Source: Microcystis aeruginosa FD4 (GTDB lineage: Bacteria > Cyanobacteriota > Cyanobacteriia > Cyanobacteriales > Microcystaceae). From it: 64,000 nucleotides of DNA. The stretch lies in assembly GCF_009792235.1 (NCBI RefSeq), contig NZ_CP046973.1:1302001-1366000 (forward strand), written 5' to 3'. Shown here in pieces: positions 45,301 to 53,251 of this stretch (position 1 is the stretch's first letter; the number at the start of each line of letters is the position of its first letter). The notes below the pieces were generated by a model that did not search any database, was not told where the DNA came from, and worked only from the letters and a program-made list of their open reading frames with translations. A program made the translations under genes and the position numbers.

Positions 45301-46458
45301 CTAACCTAATTGTTTTAAGAGCCAACCAATGAGCGCACCAGCCAGAATTAACCAAGTAGAATTAACCTGAAAACGTAGTAAAAGAATACCAGAGACAAGA
45401 GATAGAATGATAGCCAATAAATTAAAAGATAAATTACCGTAGGGTTGTAACCAAGTAGCTAGAGCTAAATTAAAAATTACTGCTACCATTAAAGCCACGG
45501 CACTAGCATTAATTGCGTCTAAAAAAGCACCCGCCCAAGCCGATTGTCTCAGTTTAGGAATGAGAGGATTAAGTAATAAAACAAAGATAAAAGAAGGAAA
45601 GAAAATCGCCAGAGTTGCCACAATTGCCCCCGATACTCCTAATATTTGATAACCGATAAAAGTGGCTGTGGATAACACTGGTCCGGGGGTAAATTGACCG
45701 ATAGCAATAGCATCTAATAATTGTTGTCGGGTTAACCATCCTTTCCCCTGCACTAAATCCGCTTCTAAAAAGGCAACTAACACATAACCACTACCAAATA
45801 AAACACTACCCACCTTGAGAAAAAATAGCCCTAATCCTGTTAATGTCGGTGGAATGTTGCTAGGAGTAGCAACCGCCGTCGCACCGCCTATTCCTGCCAC
45901 AATCAGGGGGAAAGTAGCGAATTTTTTTAGGATAAACATCCCGATAATTCCACCTAACAGTAAAGCGATAATTTCATTTAAACCTAAAATTAATAATCCG
46001 ATAACTCCCAATCCGATGAACAGTAATTGACGGGTTTTTAGTGCCTTTTTGCCTAAGCGCCAGAGTGCCTGAAAAATCACCGCAATTACTACCGGTTTAA
46101 TCCCAGCAAAAATCGGAGCTACATCCGGTAAAGTCCCGTAGGTAGTATAAATCCAAGCTAGAAAACCCGTAATTAACACCGCAGGAGTAATAAAACAAAC
46201 CCCCGTGATTATTAAACCCGCTAAACCACCAAAAATATAACCAATATGAATGGCCATTTCCGTGGAATTAGGACCAGGAATCAGATTAGTTGCCCCCACC
46301 AAATCGAGAAATCCTTCCTTAGTCATCCAACCGCGACGCTTAACCACTTCTTCCTCCATTAAAGCGATATGGGCAGCCGGACCACCAAAACCGATAATGC
46401 CGATTTTGAGAAATAAAAGGGCAAGTTGCGAGAGATTGGGAGGCGATGAAGTCAGCAT
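45301..46458 (-). CDS. chrA: Chromate transporter
   Basis: 385-aa CHR-family inner-membrane protein with about ten to twelve helices in two homologous halves. The first half has FGGPAAHIALMEEEVVKRRGWM and GATNLIPGPNSTEMAIHIGY, the second FGSGYVLVAFLEADLVQGKGWL and IGQFTPGPVLSTATFIGY. The paired GxxxPGP motifs are the family hallmark. Family members export chromate, sometimes sulfate. It converges on hisG with a 35-bp gap. Confidence 0.93.
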   Translation of the reverse strand: MLTSSPPNLSQLALLFLKIGIIGFGGPAAHIALMEEEVVKRRGWMTKEGFLDLVGATNLIPGPNSTEMAIHIGYIFGGLAGLIITGVCFITPAVLITGFLAWIYTTYGTLPDVAPIFAGIKPVVIAVIFQALWRLGKKALKTRQLLFIGLGVIGLLILGLNEIIALLLGGIIGMFILKKFATFPLIVAGIGGATAVATPSNIPPTLTGLGLFFLKVGSVLFGSGYVLVAFLEADLVQGKGWLTRQQLLDAIAIGQFTPGPVLSTATFIGYQILGVSGAIVATLAIFFPSFIFVLLLNPLIPKLRQSAWAGAFLDAINASAVALMVAVIFNLALATWLQPYGNLSFNLLAIILSLVSGILLLRFQVNSTWLILAGALIGWLLKQLG

Positions 46459-46737
46459 TTTCTGATTACCAATAGTTTTTCTAGAATCAAGTTTATATCC
46501 AAAAAGATAAGCTTAAGCTAAATTCTTGGCTAGAACTCGTCAATCCTAAAATCCCATAATTGCAAAAGTGTTTTACACAAACTAAATTATAAGTATTTAA
46601 TACTACCGTTCAAGTAAATTTGATACAAAAAAAATTAAGAAAACTTTATAAATAATATTGATTAATTTGTTTATAATGAACCCCATTAATGCCAACTGAA
46701 ACCATAAGTAGGTAGGTGGAATTAAATATAAGATGAA

Positions 46738-46804
46738 CGTAGGTTGGGTTGAAGCATGAAACCCAACGCCCGCTCATGTTACGAAGTGCGCTAACCCATC
46801 CTAC
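46738..46804. repeat. Dispersed GTAGGTTGGGTT repeat
   Basis: CGTAGGTTGGGTTGAAGC, then AAACCCAACGCCC, and finally CTAACCCATCCTAC form an imperfect inverted structure in the 426-bp chrA/TIGR03032 gap. It is a known style of cyanobacterial dispersed repeat. The rest of 46459-46884 is AT-rich with nothing I can name. Confidence 0.55.
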
Positions 46805-46884
46805 AAATAATTGTGCCTCCCCACTTAAACCATAAACAATAATCAATTATTAAAATCGATTCTAATCTATACCAGAGCAACTCT

Positions 46885-48000
46885 ATGGACAGCTTGCCGC
46901 CTAACACTACCCAGTTTTCAGATACTCAAGAGCCAGCGGCGAGTCCATCTCAGCGCCAAGCAGTGCCAGTCAATTATGAGTACAGCCTCAACCTGCCGGA
47001 ATTACTCAACCAGCTTGACCTCTCGGTGTTGATTTCCACCTACCAAGCGGGACGGGTGGCCAGCATTGGCACTTATCAAGGACAAATACGGGTGAGTTTC
47101 GCTCATTTTGACCAAGCGATGGGTTTAACCCGAACCGCTACCGGAATTGCTGTGGGCGCTCGTCAGGCAATTTGGAATTTACCCGCTAATCGAGAGATTG
47201 CCCCCCAGATTAAACCAGAAGGAGAACAGGACATTGCTTTTTTAGCTCGTTCTTCTCACCTCACCGGCCCGATTATGGGTCATGATTTGGCCTTTGGCAG
47301 TAATCGCCTTTGGGTGGTCAATACCCTATTTAACTGTCTGGCAACCATCGAAGGAAATTGGAGTTTTCTCCCCCAGTGGAAACCGCCCTTTATTACTGAA
47401 TTAGCCCCGGGAGATAGATGTCACCTCAATGGCTTGGCTATGGCTGAAAATAGCGGCACTCCCGCCTATGTGACGGCATTGGGGGAAACCAACGAGGAAA
47501 GCCTCTGGCGAGAGAATAAAGCCCAGGGAGGGTGCTTAATTGATGTGCCGAGGGGAGAGGTGATTCTGCGGGGTTTAGCTATGCCCCATTCTCCCCGCCT
47601 TTACCAGGGTAATCTCTATTTCCTCAATTCCGGTTATGGAACCTTGAACCGTTGGCATCCCCAAACTGGCAGTACAGAAATCATCGCCGAATTGCCCGGT
47701 TTTACCCGGGGTTTGGACTGTTGGGAAGGTCACGCCTTTGTCGGGTTGTCCCAAATTCGGGAAACGGCGATTTTTGGCGGTTTACCCCTGGATGAGCGAC
47801 GCAATCAATTGCGGTGCGGGTTGGCTATTGTTAATCTAGCTACCAGTCAACTGGTGGCAACTTTTTGGTTTAATAGCGGCGTGGAGGAGGTTTTCGCCGT
47901 CTCCGTGCTGCCGGGCTACCGCAACCCAGTGCTAATTGGACCGGATACCGACCTCGACGGCACTCAATCGGTGTGGATGGTGCCTTCTTTGCCAGCTTAA
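46885..48000 (+). CDS. TIGR03032-family protein
   Basis: 371 aa, soluble and beta-rich. Markers I associate with TIGR03032 are LISTYQAGRVASIGTY, FAHFDQAMGLTRTATGIAVGAR, VVNTLFNCLATIEG, GDRCHLNGLAM, PHSPRLYQGNLYFLNSGYG and LSQIRETAIFGGLPLDER. Function is unknown; a beta-propeller fold is likely. The 3' end and following 100 bp are partly repeated at 52379-52560. It seems to have once stood beside an ELWxxDGT-type exoprotein gene, of which only fragments remain. Confidence 0.8.
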   Translation: MDSLPPNTTQFSDTQEPAASPSQRQAVPVNYEYSLNLPELLNQLDLSVLISTYQAGRVASIGTYQGQIRVSFAHFDQAMGLTRTATGIAVGARQAIWNLPANREIAPQIKPEGEQDIAFLARSSHLTGPIMGHDLAFGSNRLWVVNTLFNCLATIEGNWSFLPQWKPPFITELAPGDRCHLNGLAMAENSGTPAYVTALGETNEESLWRENKAQGGCLIDVPRGEVILRGLAMPHSPRLYQGNLYFLNSGYGTLNRWHPQTGSTEIIAELPGFTRGLDCWEGHAFVGLSQIRETAIFGGLPLDERRNQLRCGLAIVNLATSQLVATFWFNSGVEEVFAVSVLPGYRNPVLIGPDTDLDGTQSVWMVPSLPA

Positions 48001-48035
48001 TTGTTTAATTTTCACCCTTTATTCAGGAAAAAATC

Positions 48036-48134
48036 ATGTCAACTCCTTTTTTAGTTAAGGATATCTTCCCCGGTTTAGGTAACTCCTCCCCCGGCAATCT
48101 GACGGCATTATATAGTTTGACCAATAAATGTTAG
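48036..48134 (+). pseudogene. Fragment of an ELWxxDGT-type exoprotein (copy 1)
   Basis: 32-aa stub starting MSTPFLVKDIFPGLGNSSPG, with the same leader (TTGTTTAATTTTCACCC and AGGAAAAAATC) as the fragment at 52532. After about 70 bases the similarity stops. It has the N-terminal VKDIxPG motif of ELW-x-x-DGT repeat proteins, but no repeat remains. Confidence 0.6.
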
Positions 48135-48258
48135 AACAAAGATGTAGATGTAGGTTGCTCTAATGGGAATTGTTGTGACGACAAGTAGCATTTCTGATAT
48201 TTATGGGGAATAATAGATTTAGATGAGCACCTAACTTTCCAATTGGTAGCGACTTGCC

Positions 48259-49245
48259 ATGAACCCAACAACCGCCAATTATGATGAACCCTGGAAAGAA
48301 GCATTAACCGAGTATTTTGAAGCATTTTTACATTTCTTCTTTCCCGAAGTTCACCAACTAATTGATTGGACAAAAATTCCCGAATCCCTAGAAAAAGAAC
48401 TCAAACGGATTACCGCTTCAGCAAAGACAAAAAAACGTTTTGCTGACAAACTCTATAAAGTTTGGTTACTCAGGGGTGAAGAAGTCTGGATTTTGATTCA
48501 TATTGAAATTCAAAGTCAATACGAAGAAAATTTCCCTCAGAGGATGTATATTTATAACTATCGGGCCTTTGATTTGTATCAGAAACCGGTTATCAGTCTC
48601 GCTATATTAGGAGATGAACGAGTAAATTGGCGACCAGACTCCTATAATTATACTATCGCCGGCTGTGAATTGACTCTGAAATTCCCAACAGTCAAATTAC
48701 TGGAATATGAGGAAAAATGGTCAGAACTAGAAGCAAGTAGCAATCCCTTGGCTATAATCGTCATGGCACACCTGAAAACAAAAGCGACTACTGGGAAGCT
48801 GCCAGAACGGGAACAGTGGAAGTGGAGGTTAATCAGGGGATTATATGAAAAGGAGTTCGAGAGGGAACAGATAATTAAACTGTTTGAAATCATCGACAAT
48901 ATGATGACTTTATCCCCTGAATTACAGTCAAGTTTAGAGAGTAAAATCAAACAATTTGAGGAGGAAAGAATGATGCCTTTAGTAAGTAATATGGAGTTAC
49001 GAGGGATAGAACAGGGTAAGGAAATTGGGAAGGAAATTGGGAAGGAAATTGGGAAGGAAATTGGAGCGTTAGAAAATGCTCGTAACTATGTTAAAACGGT
49101 GCTGAAAACGCGATTGGGTGACATTCCAATAGAAATTGAGCAAGCTGTTGATAAAATTTCTGTATTATCGATTTTAGACGAGTTACTGAAATCGGCATTA
49201 ACCGTTAATTCTTTTGATGAGTTGCCTCAACTTTTAGAACAATAG
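48259..49245 (+). CDS. Rpn/PD-(D/E)XK-type nuclease-like protein (array copy A)
   Basis: 328 aa. The N-terminal PD-(D/E)XK-like domain includes DEPWKEALTEYFEAFLHFFFPEVH, KRFADKLYKVWL and the core VWILIHIEIQSQYEENFPQRMYIYNYR (acidic residue, then ExQ). A helical middle and four GKEI units (about 252-268) follow, then KTVLKTRLGDIPIEIEQAVDKIS. The family is widespread in cyanobacteria and related to Rpn recombination-promoting nucleases. No obvious partner gene; copies B-D follow in tandem. Confidence 0.7.
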   Translation: MNPTTANYDEPWKEALTEYFEAFLHFFFPEVHQLIDWTKIPESLEKELKRITASAKTKKRFADKLYKVWLLRGEEVWILIHIEIQSQYEENFPQRMYIYNYRAFDLYQKPVISLAILGDERVNWRPDSYNYTIAGCELTLKFPTVKLLEYEEKWSELEASSNPLAIIVMAHLKTKATTGKLPEREQWKWRLIRGLYEKEFEREQIIKLFEIIDNMMTLSPELQSSLESKIKQFEEERMMPLVSNMELRGIEQGKEIGKEIGKEIGKEIGALENARNYVKTVLKTRLGDIPIEIEQAVDKISVLSILDELLKSALTVNSFDELPQLLEQ

Positions 49246-49274
49246 TCTCATAGTCTCAGTAATTTTCTTCTCCA

Positions 49275-49973
49275 ATGAACCCAACAACCGCCAATTATGA
49301 TGAACCCTGGAAAGAAGCATTAACCGAGTATTTTTCACCTAGAAAACGGGTTTCTCGGAGAAACCCGTTTTCTGGAAAAAAACGTTTTGCTGACAAACTC
49401 TATTCAGTTATCAGTTACCAGTTATCAGTTATCAGTGACTAATTGGAAGCAAGTAGCAATCCCTTTGCTATAATCGTCATGGCACACCTGAAAACAAAAG
49501 CGACTACTGGGAAGCTGCCAGAACGGGAACAGTGGAAGTGGAGGTTAATCAGGGGATTATATGAAAAGGAGTTCGAGAGGGAACAGATAATTAAACTGTT
49601 TGAAATCATCGACAATATGATGACTTTATCCCCTGAATTACAGTCAAGTTTAGAGAGTAAAATCAAACAATTTGAGGAGGAAAAAACCATGCCTTTAGTA
49701 AGTAATATGGAGTTACGAGGAATCGAACGCGGTAAAGAAATTGGCAAGGAAATTGGGAAGGAAATTGGGAAGGAAATTGGGAAGGAAATTGGAGCGTTAG
49801 AAAATGCTCGTAACTATGTTAAAACGGTGCTGAAAACGCGATTGGGTGACATTCCAATAGAAATTGAGCAAGCTGTTGATAAAATTTCTGTATTATCGAT
49901 TTTAGACGAGTTACTGAAATCGGCATTAACCGTTAATTCTTTTGATGAGTTGCCTCAACTTTTAGAACAATAG
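49275..49973 (+). pseudogene. Rpn-like copy B, two internal deletions patched by repeats
   Basis: Begins like copy A (MNPTTANYDEPWKEALTEYF), then a hairpin repeat (49337-49374) replaces about 60 codons in frame, giving SPRKRVSRRNPFSG. KKRFADKLY follows, and a TCAGTTATCAGTT run replaces about 100 more codons and ends in a stop at 49439-49441. The 3' half from 49444 (EASSNPFAIIVMAHL) is intact to 49973 and has five GKEI units. The nuclease core is missing. Confidence 0.85.
49337..49374. repeat. AGAAAACGGGTTTCT hairpin inside copy B
   Basis: AGAAAACGGGTTTCT, a CGG loop and AGAAACCCGTTTTCT form a perfect 15-bp stem within the truncated gene. The same structure is at 51097-51125 in copy D with one base changed in the loop. 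Confidence 0.8.
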
Positions 49974-49994
49974 TCTCAGTAATTTTCTTCTCCA

Positions 49995-51005
49995 ATGAAA
50001 CAACCAACCGCCAATTATGATGAACCCTGGAAAGAAGCATTAACCGAGTATTTTGAAGCATTTTTACATTTCTTCTTTCCCGAAGTTCACCAATTGATTG
50101 ATTGGAAAAAAATTCCCGAATCCCTAGAAAAAGAACTCAAACGGATTACCGCTTCAGCAAAGACAAAAAAACGTTTCGCTGACAAACTCTATAAAATTTG
50201 GTTACTCAGGGGTGAAGAAGTCTGGATTTTGATTCATATTGAAATTCAAAGTCAATACGAAGAAAATTTCCCTCAGAGGATGTATATTTATAACTATCGG
50301 GCCTTTGATTTATATCAGAAACCGGTTATCAGTCTCGCTATATTAGGAGATGAACGAGTAAATTGGCGACCAGATTCCTATAATTATACTATCGCTGGTT
50401 GTGAAGTCAGCCTCAAATTCCCAACAGTCAAATTACTGGAATATGAGGAAAAATGGTCAGAACTAGAAGCAAGTAGCAATCCCTTGGCTATAATCGTCAT
50501 GGCACACCTGAAAACAAAAGCGACTACTGGGAAGCTGCCAGAACGGGAACAGTGGAAGTGGAGGTTAATCAGGGGATTATATGAAAAGGAGTTCGAGAGG
50601 GAACAGATAATTAAACTGTTTGAAATCATCGACAATATGATGACTTTATCCCCTGAATTACAGTCAAGTTTAGAGAGTAAAATCAAACAATTTGAGGAGG
50701 GAAAAACCATGCCTTTAATGAGTAATATGGAGTTACGAGGAATAGAACAGGGTAAGGAAATTGGTAAGGAAATTGGGAAGGAAATTGGCAAGGAAATTGG
50801 GAAGGAAATTGGGAAGGAAATTGGGGCGTTAGAAAATGCTCGTAACTATGTTAAAACGGTGCTGAAAACGCGATTGGGTGACATTCCAATAGAAATTGAG
50901 CAAGCTGTTGATAAAATTTCTGTATTATCGATTTTAGACGAGTTACTGAAATCGGCATTAACCGTTAATTCTTTTGATGAGTTGCCTCAACTTTTAGAAC
51001 AATAG
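49995..51005 (+). CDS. Rpn/PD-(D/E)XK-type nuclease-like protein (array copy C)
   Basis: 336 aa and nearly identical to copy A; it starts MKQPTANYDEPWKEAL and differs at a handful of residues (AGCEVSLKFP for AGCELTLKFP, KIPESLEKEL after DWK). It keeps the ExQ core and carries six GKEI units. The start of the next broken copy follows 21 bp after the stop. Confidence 0.7.
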   Translation: MKQPTANYDEPWKEALTEYFEAFLHFFFPEVHQLIDWKKIPESLEKELKRITASAKTKKRFADKLYKIWLLRGEEVWILIHIEIQSQYEENFPQRMYIYNYRAFDLYQKPVISLAILGDERVNWRPDSYNYTIAGCEVSLKFPTVKLLEYEEKWSELEASSNPLAIIVMAHLKTKATTGKLPEREQWKWRLIRGLYEKEFEREQIIKLFEIIDNMMTLSPELQSSLESKIKQFEEGKTMPLMSNMELRGIEQGKEIGKEIGKEIGKEIGKEIGKEIGALENARNYVKTVLKTRLGDIPIEIEQAVDKISVLSILDELLKSALTVNSFDELPQLLEQ

Positions 51006-51026
51006 TCTCAGTAATTTTCTTCTCCA

Positions 51027-51746
51027 ATGAACCCAACAACCGCCAATTATGATGAACCCTGGAAAGAAGCATTAACCGAGTATTTTTCACCTAGAAAACG
51101 GGTTTCTCCGAGAAACCCGTTTTCTGGAAAAAAACGTTTCGCTGACAAACTCTATTCAGTTATCAGTTACCAGTTATCAGTTATCAGTGACTAATTGGAA
51201 GCAAGTAGCAATCCCTTTGCTATAATCGTCATGGCACACCTGAAAACAAAAGCGACTACTGGGAAGCTGCCAGAACGGGAACAGTGGAAGTGGAGGTTAA
51301 TCAGGGGATTATATGAAAAGGAGTTCGAGAGGGAACAGATAATTAAACTGTTTGAAATCATCGACAATATGATGACTTTATCCCCTGAATTACAGTCAAG
51401 TTTAGAGAGTAAAATCAAACAATTTGAGGAGGGAAGAACCATGCCTTTAATGAGTAATATGGAGTTACGAGGAATAGAACGCGGTAAAGAAATTGGCAAG
51501 GAAATTGGTAAGGAAATTGGCAAGGAAATTGGGAAGGAAATTGGGAAGGAAATTGGGGCGTTAGAAAATGCTCGTGATTTTGTCAAAACAGTTTTGCAAG
51601 CTCGCTTAGGTGAAGTTCCTTTAGATGTGGAACAATACCTGAATAAAGTTTCGGTACTATCTACATTACAAGAGATTGTTAAATTAGCAGCTACCGCTAA
51701 TTCTCTCGCAGAATTTAAGCAGTCTTTGGCAAAAATCCAATCCTAG
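51027..51746 (+). pseudogene. Rpn-like copy D, same two deletions as B
   Basis: The first part has the same hairpin and TCAGTTATCAGTT patches as copy B, so both derive from one broken ancestor. The 3' half has six GKEI units and a different C-terminus (ARDFVKTVLQARLGEVPLDV and KLAATANSLAEFKQSL), unlike copies A-C. This is probably the original end of the array. Confidence 0.85.
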
Positions 51747-51755
51747 AACTTCTTT

Positions 51756-51826
51756 AGAAAACGGGTTTCTATTTAGAAAACGGGTTTCTATTTAGAAAAC
51801 GGGTTTCTTTGAGAAACCCGTTTTCT
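51756..51826. repeat. Triple AGAAAACGGGTTTCT hairpin cluster
   Basis: Three tandem left arms TTTAGAAAACGGGTTTCTA are followed by one right arm GAGAAACCCGTTTTCTT. It follows copy D by 10 bp and may terminate transcription of the array. Copies of the same arms occur at 52069-52127. Confidence 0.75.
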
Positions 51827-51913
51827 TGCAATATTAATTTCTGTTACAGGGGTCTTGAAAAATTGGCGATTGTTTGCATAAAATAGCCCCAGTAAACCTT
51901 TGCGGTCAATATC

Positions 51914-52069
51914 ATGAATCCTTCCCTGTTGCCGATTATTCCTGCTGTTGACGATGTTTTGTTTAATTTTGCTCAATCTGATGGTTTTTGGGCTAATTGG
52001 TCAACAGCTTTTGGCACAAGTTATGATGTGGTTAAGGCAACAGAATTACAACAGCAGTGTCTCAACTGA
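51914..52069 (+). pseudogene. N-terminal fragment of a large exoprotein (copy 1)
   Basis: 51-aa stub MNPSLLPIIPAVDDVLFNFAQ then SDGFWANWSTAFGTSYDVVKATEL. The FWxxW..AFGTSYD pattern resembles, from memory, the N-termini of large secreted cyanobacterial proteins with the LLEEIGH region, as in the giant gene at 53252. The frame stops in a hairpin repeat. Confidence 0.5.
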
Positions 52070-52127
52070 GAAAACGGGTTTCTCAAAGAAACCCGGTTTC
52101 TTGTCTTTGAGAAACCCGTTTTCTAGC
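52069..52127. repeat. AGAAAACGGGTTTCT hairpin repeats
   Basis: GAGAAAACGGGTTTCTC, AAAGAAACCCGGTTTCTTG and a further right arm GAGAAACCCGTTTTCTAG lie between two exoprotein remnants. The first arm overlaps the stop of the 51914 stub. Confidence 0.7.
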
Positions 52128-52211
52128 AATATTAATTTCTGCTACAGGGATCTTGACAAATTCAGGATTCTTTGCATAAAATAGCCGCAGTAATCTTTCT
52201 AGGTCAGCGTC

Positions 52212-52401
52212 ATGACTTCTGCCCTTTTGTCGATTTTTCCTACTATTGACGATATTACGAGGAAGTTGGGAGTTAGAGGTGAGTTTTCTGGCGATAAAGG
52301 GAGAGAATCAAACCTTTGTTGAAACCTTAGATTTGTCGGATTTGCAGACATCTGGGGTTTTTCAGCCAGATATACCCTTCTTTGCCAGCTTAAGTACCTA
52401 A
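52212..52401 (+). pseudogene. Exoprotein fragment (copy 2), frameshifted
   Basis: Starts MTSALLSIFPTIDDITRKLG after a leader (52125-52211) homologous to 51828-51913. The frame ends at 52320-52322. An overlapping second frame encodes ENQTFVETLDLSDLQTSGV and PDIPFFASLST. The final CTTCTTTGCCAGCTTAA also ends the TIGR03032 gene at 48000, so the scrap may contain material from that locus. Confidence 0.5.
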
Positions 52402-52531
52402 GCAAAATTAATTACACAAATCTAACCCCCCCTTGCCTCTTGCCCCTTACCTCTTGCCTTTCTTCACTAGGAAATTTATTTTGCACGACTACTTAATTGT
52501 TTAATTTTCACCCTTTATTCAGGAAAAAATC

Positions 52532-52771
52532 ATGTCAAGTCCTTTTTTAGTTAAGGATATCTTCCTCGGTTTCTCTAGCTCCCCTGGTGGGCTGACGGTG
52601 GTGGGCAACACCCTGTTCTTCTGGGCCAATGACGGCGTGAACGGTGTGGAATTGTGGAAGAGCGACGGCACGGCGGCGGGTACGGTTCTGGTCAAAGATA
52701 TTGAACCAGGTTCCTCTGGCTCCAACCCCAGCTATATGGTACCTCATATTTTCAATAATTGCTATAATTAA
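52532..52771 (+). pseudogene. Fragment of an ELWxxDGT-type exoprotein (copy 2)
   Basis: 79 aa: MSSPFLVKDIFLGFSSSPGG, VGNTLFFWANDGVNGVELWKSDGTAAGTVLVKDIEPG split over one full ELW-x-x-DGT repeat, then a break and stop. Base composition is richer in G and C than the surroundings, in line with a fragment of a different origin. Full proteins of this type have many such repeats. Confidence 0.7.
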
Positions 52772-52918
52772 TTTGCAAGAGTTCTATTGATTTAATGTCC
52801 ACTTTCTGGGGAGAGTTTTGCAAAGAATTTTTACAATTTGCATTTTAGACTTGATCCCCTAAAGGAGTTAATGTACCGTCGAATGTTAATGAGCCAAGTA
52901 GCAGCGCAAAATATCATT

Positions 52919-53106
52919 GGTTCTTCGTTACTTGGTATGGTTCGATCAGGGGGCAGAAATCGGCTAAATCCTTATCTGGCAAGGGACTTAATTGATTAGC
53001 TCGTTCTAGATTGAAAACAATTGGCAAAAATCGAAGCAATGTCTTTCTATATAAGGGTTTCACCCCTTATAACTCCCGTCCATTGCATAACACAAACCGA
53101 AGAACC
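52919..53106. mobile_element. ISL3-like MITE (188 bp) with 8-bp target duplication
   Basis: The ends are GGTTCTTCG (52919-52927) and CGAAGAACC (53098-53106), and ATATCATT is duplicated exactly at 52911-52918 and 53107-53114. GGxTCTTCG ends plus 8-bp duplications fit the ISL3 family. There is no transposase. It contains a small internal hairpin near 53055 (ATAAGGGGT type). It lies between the ELW fragment and the giant gene. Confidence 0.8.
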
Positions 53107-53251
53107 ATATCATTCTACCTTTTATAAACAAAAGCTAAGATTAGTTAGATTTTGTTGCAATCTAGTTTCTGCCTGAAGATTTAGGCTAGACTTTAAATAT
53201 GGATCAGGTTATTGAATTCGCCCAATCGCGTCAGACAAAGAGGTGAAGGCC

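Noticed and set aside
50384..50791. 135-aa and similar minus-strand frames opposite the Rpn-like copies
   Set aside because: They are repeated shadows of the GKEI minisatellite and coding strand, present once per array copy.
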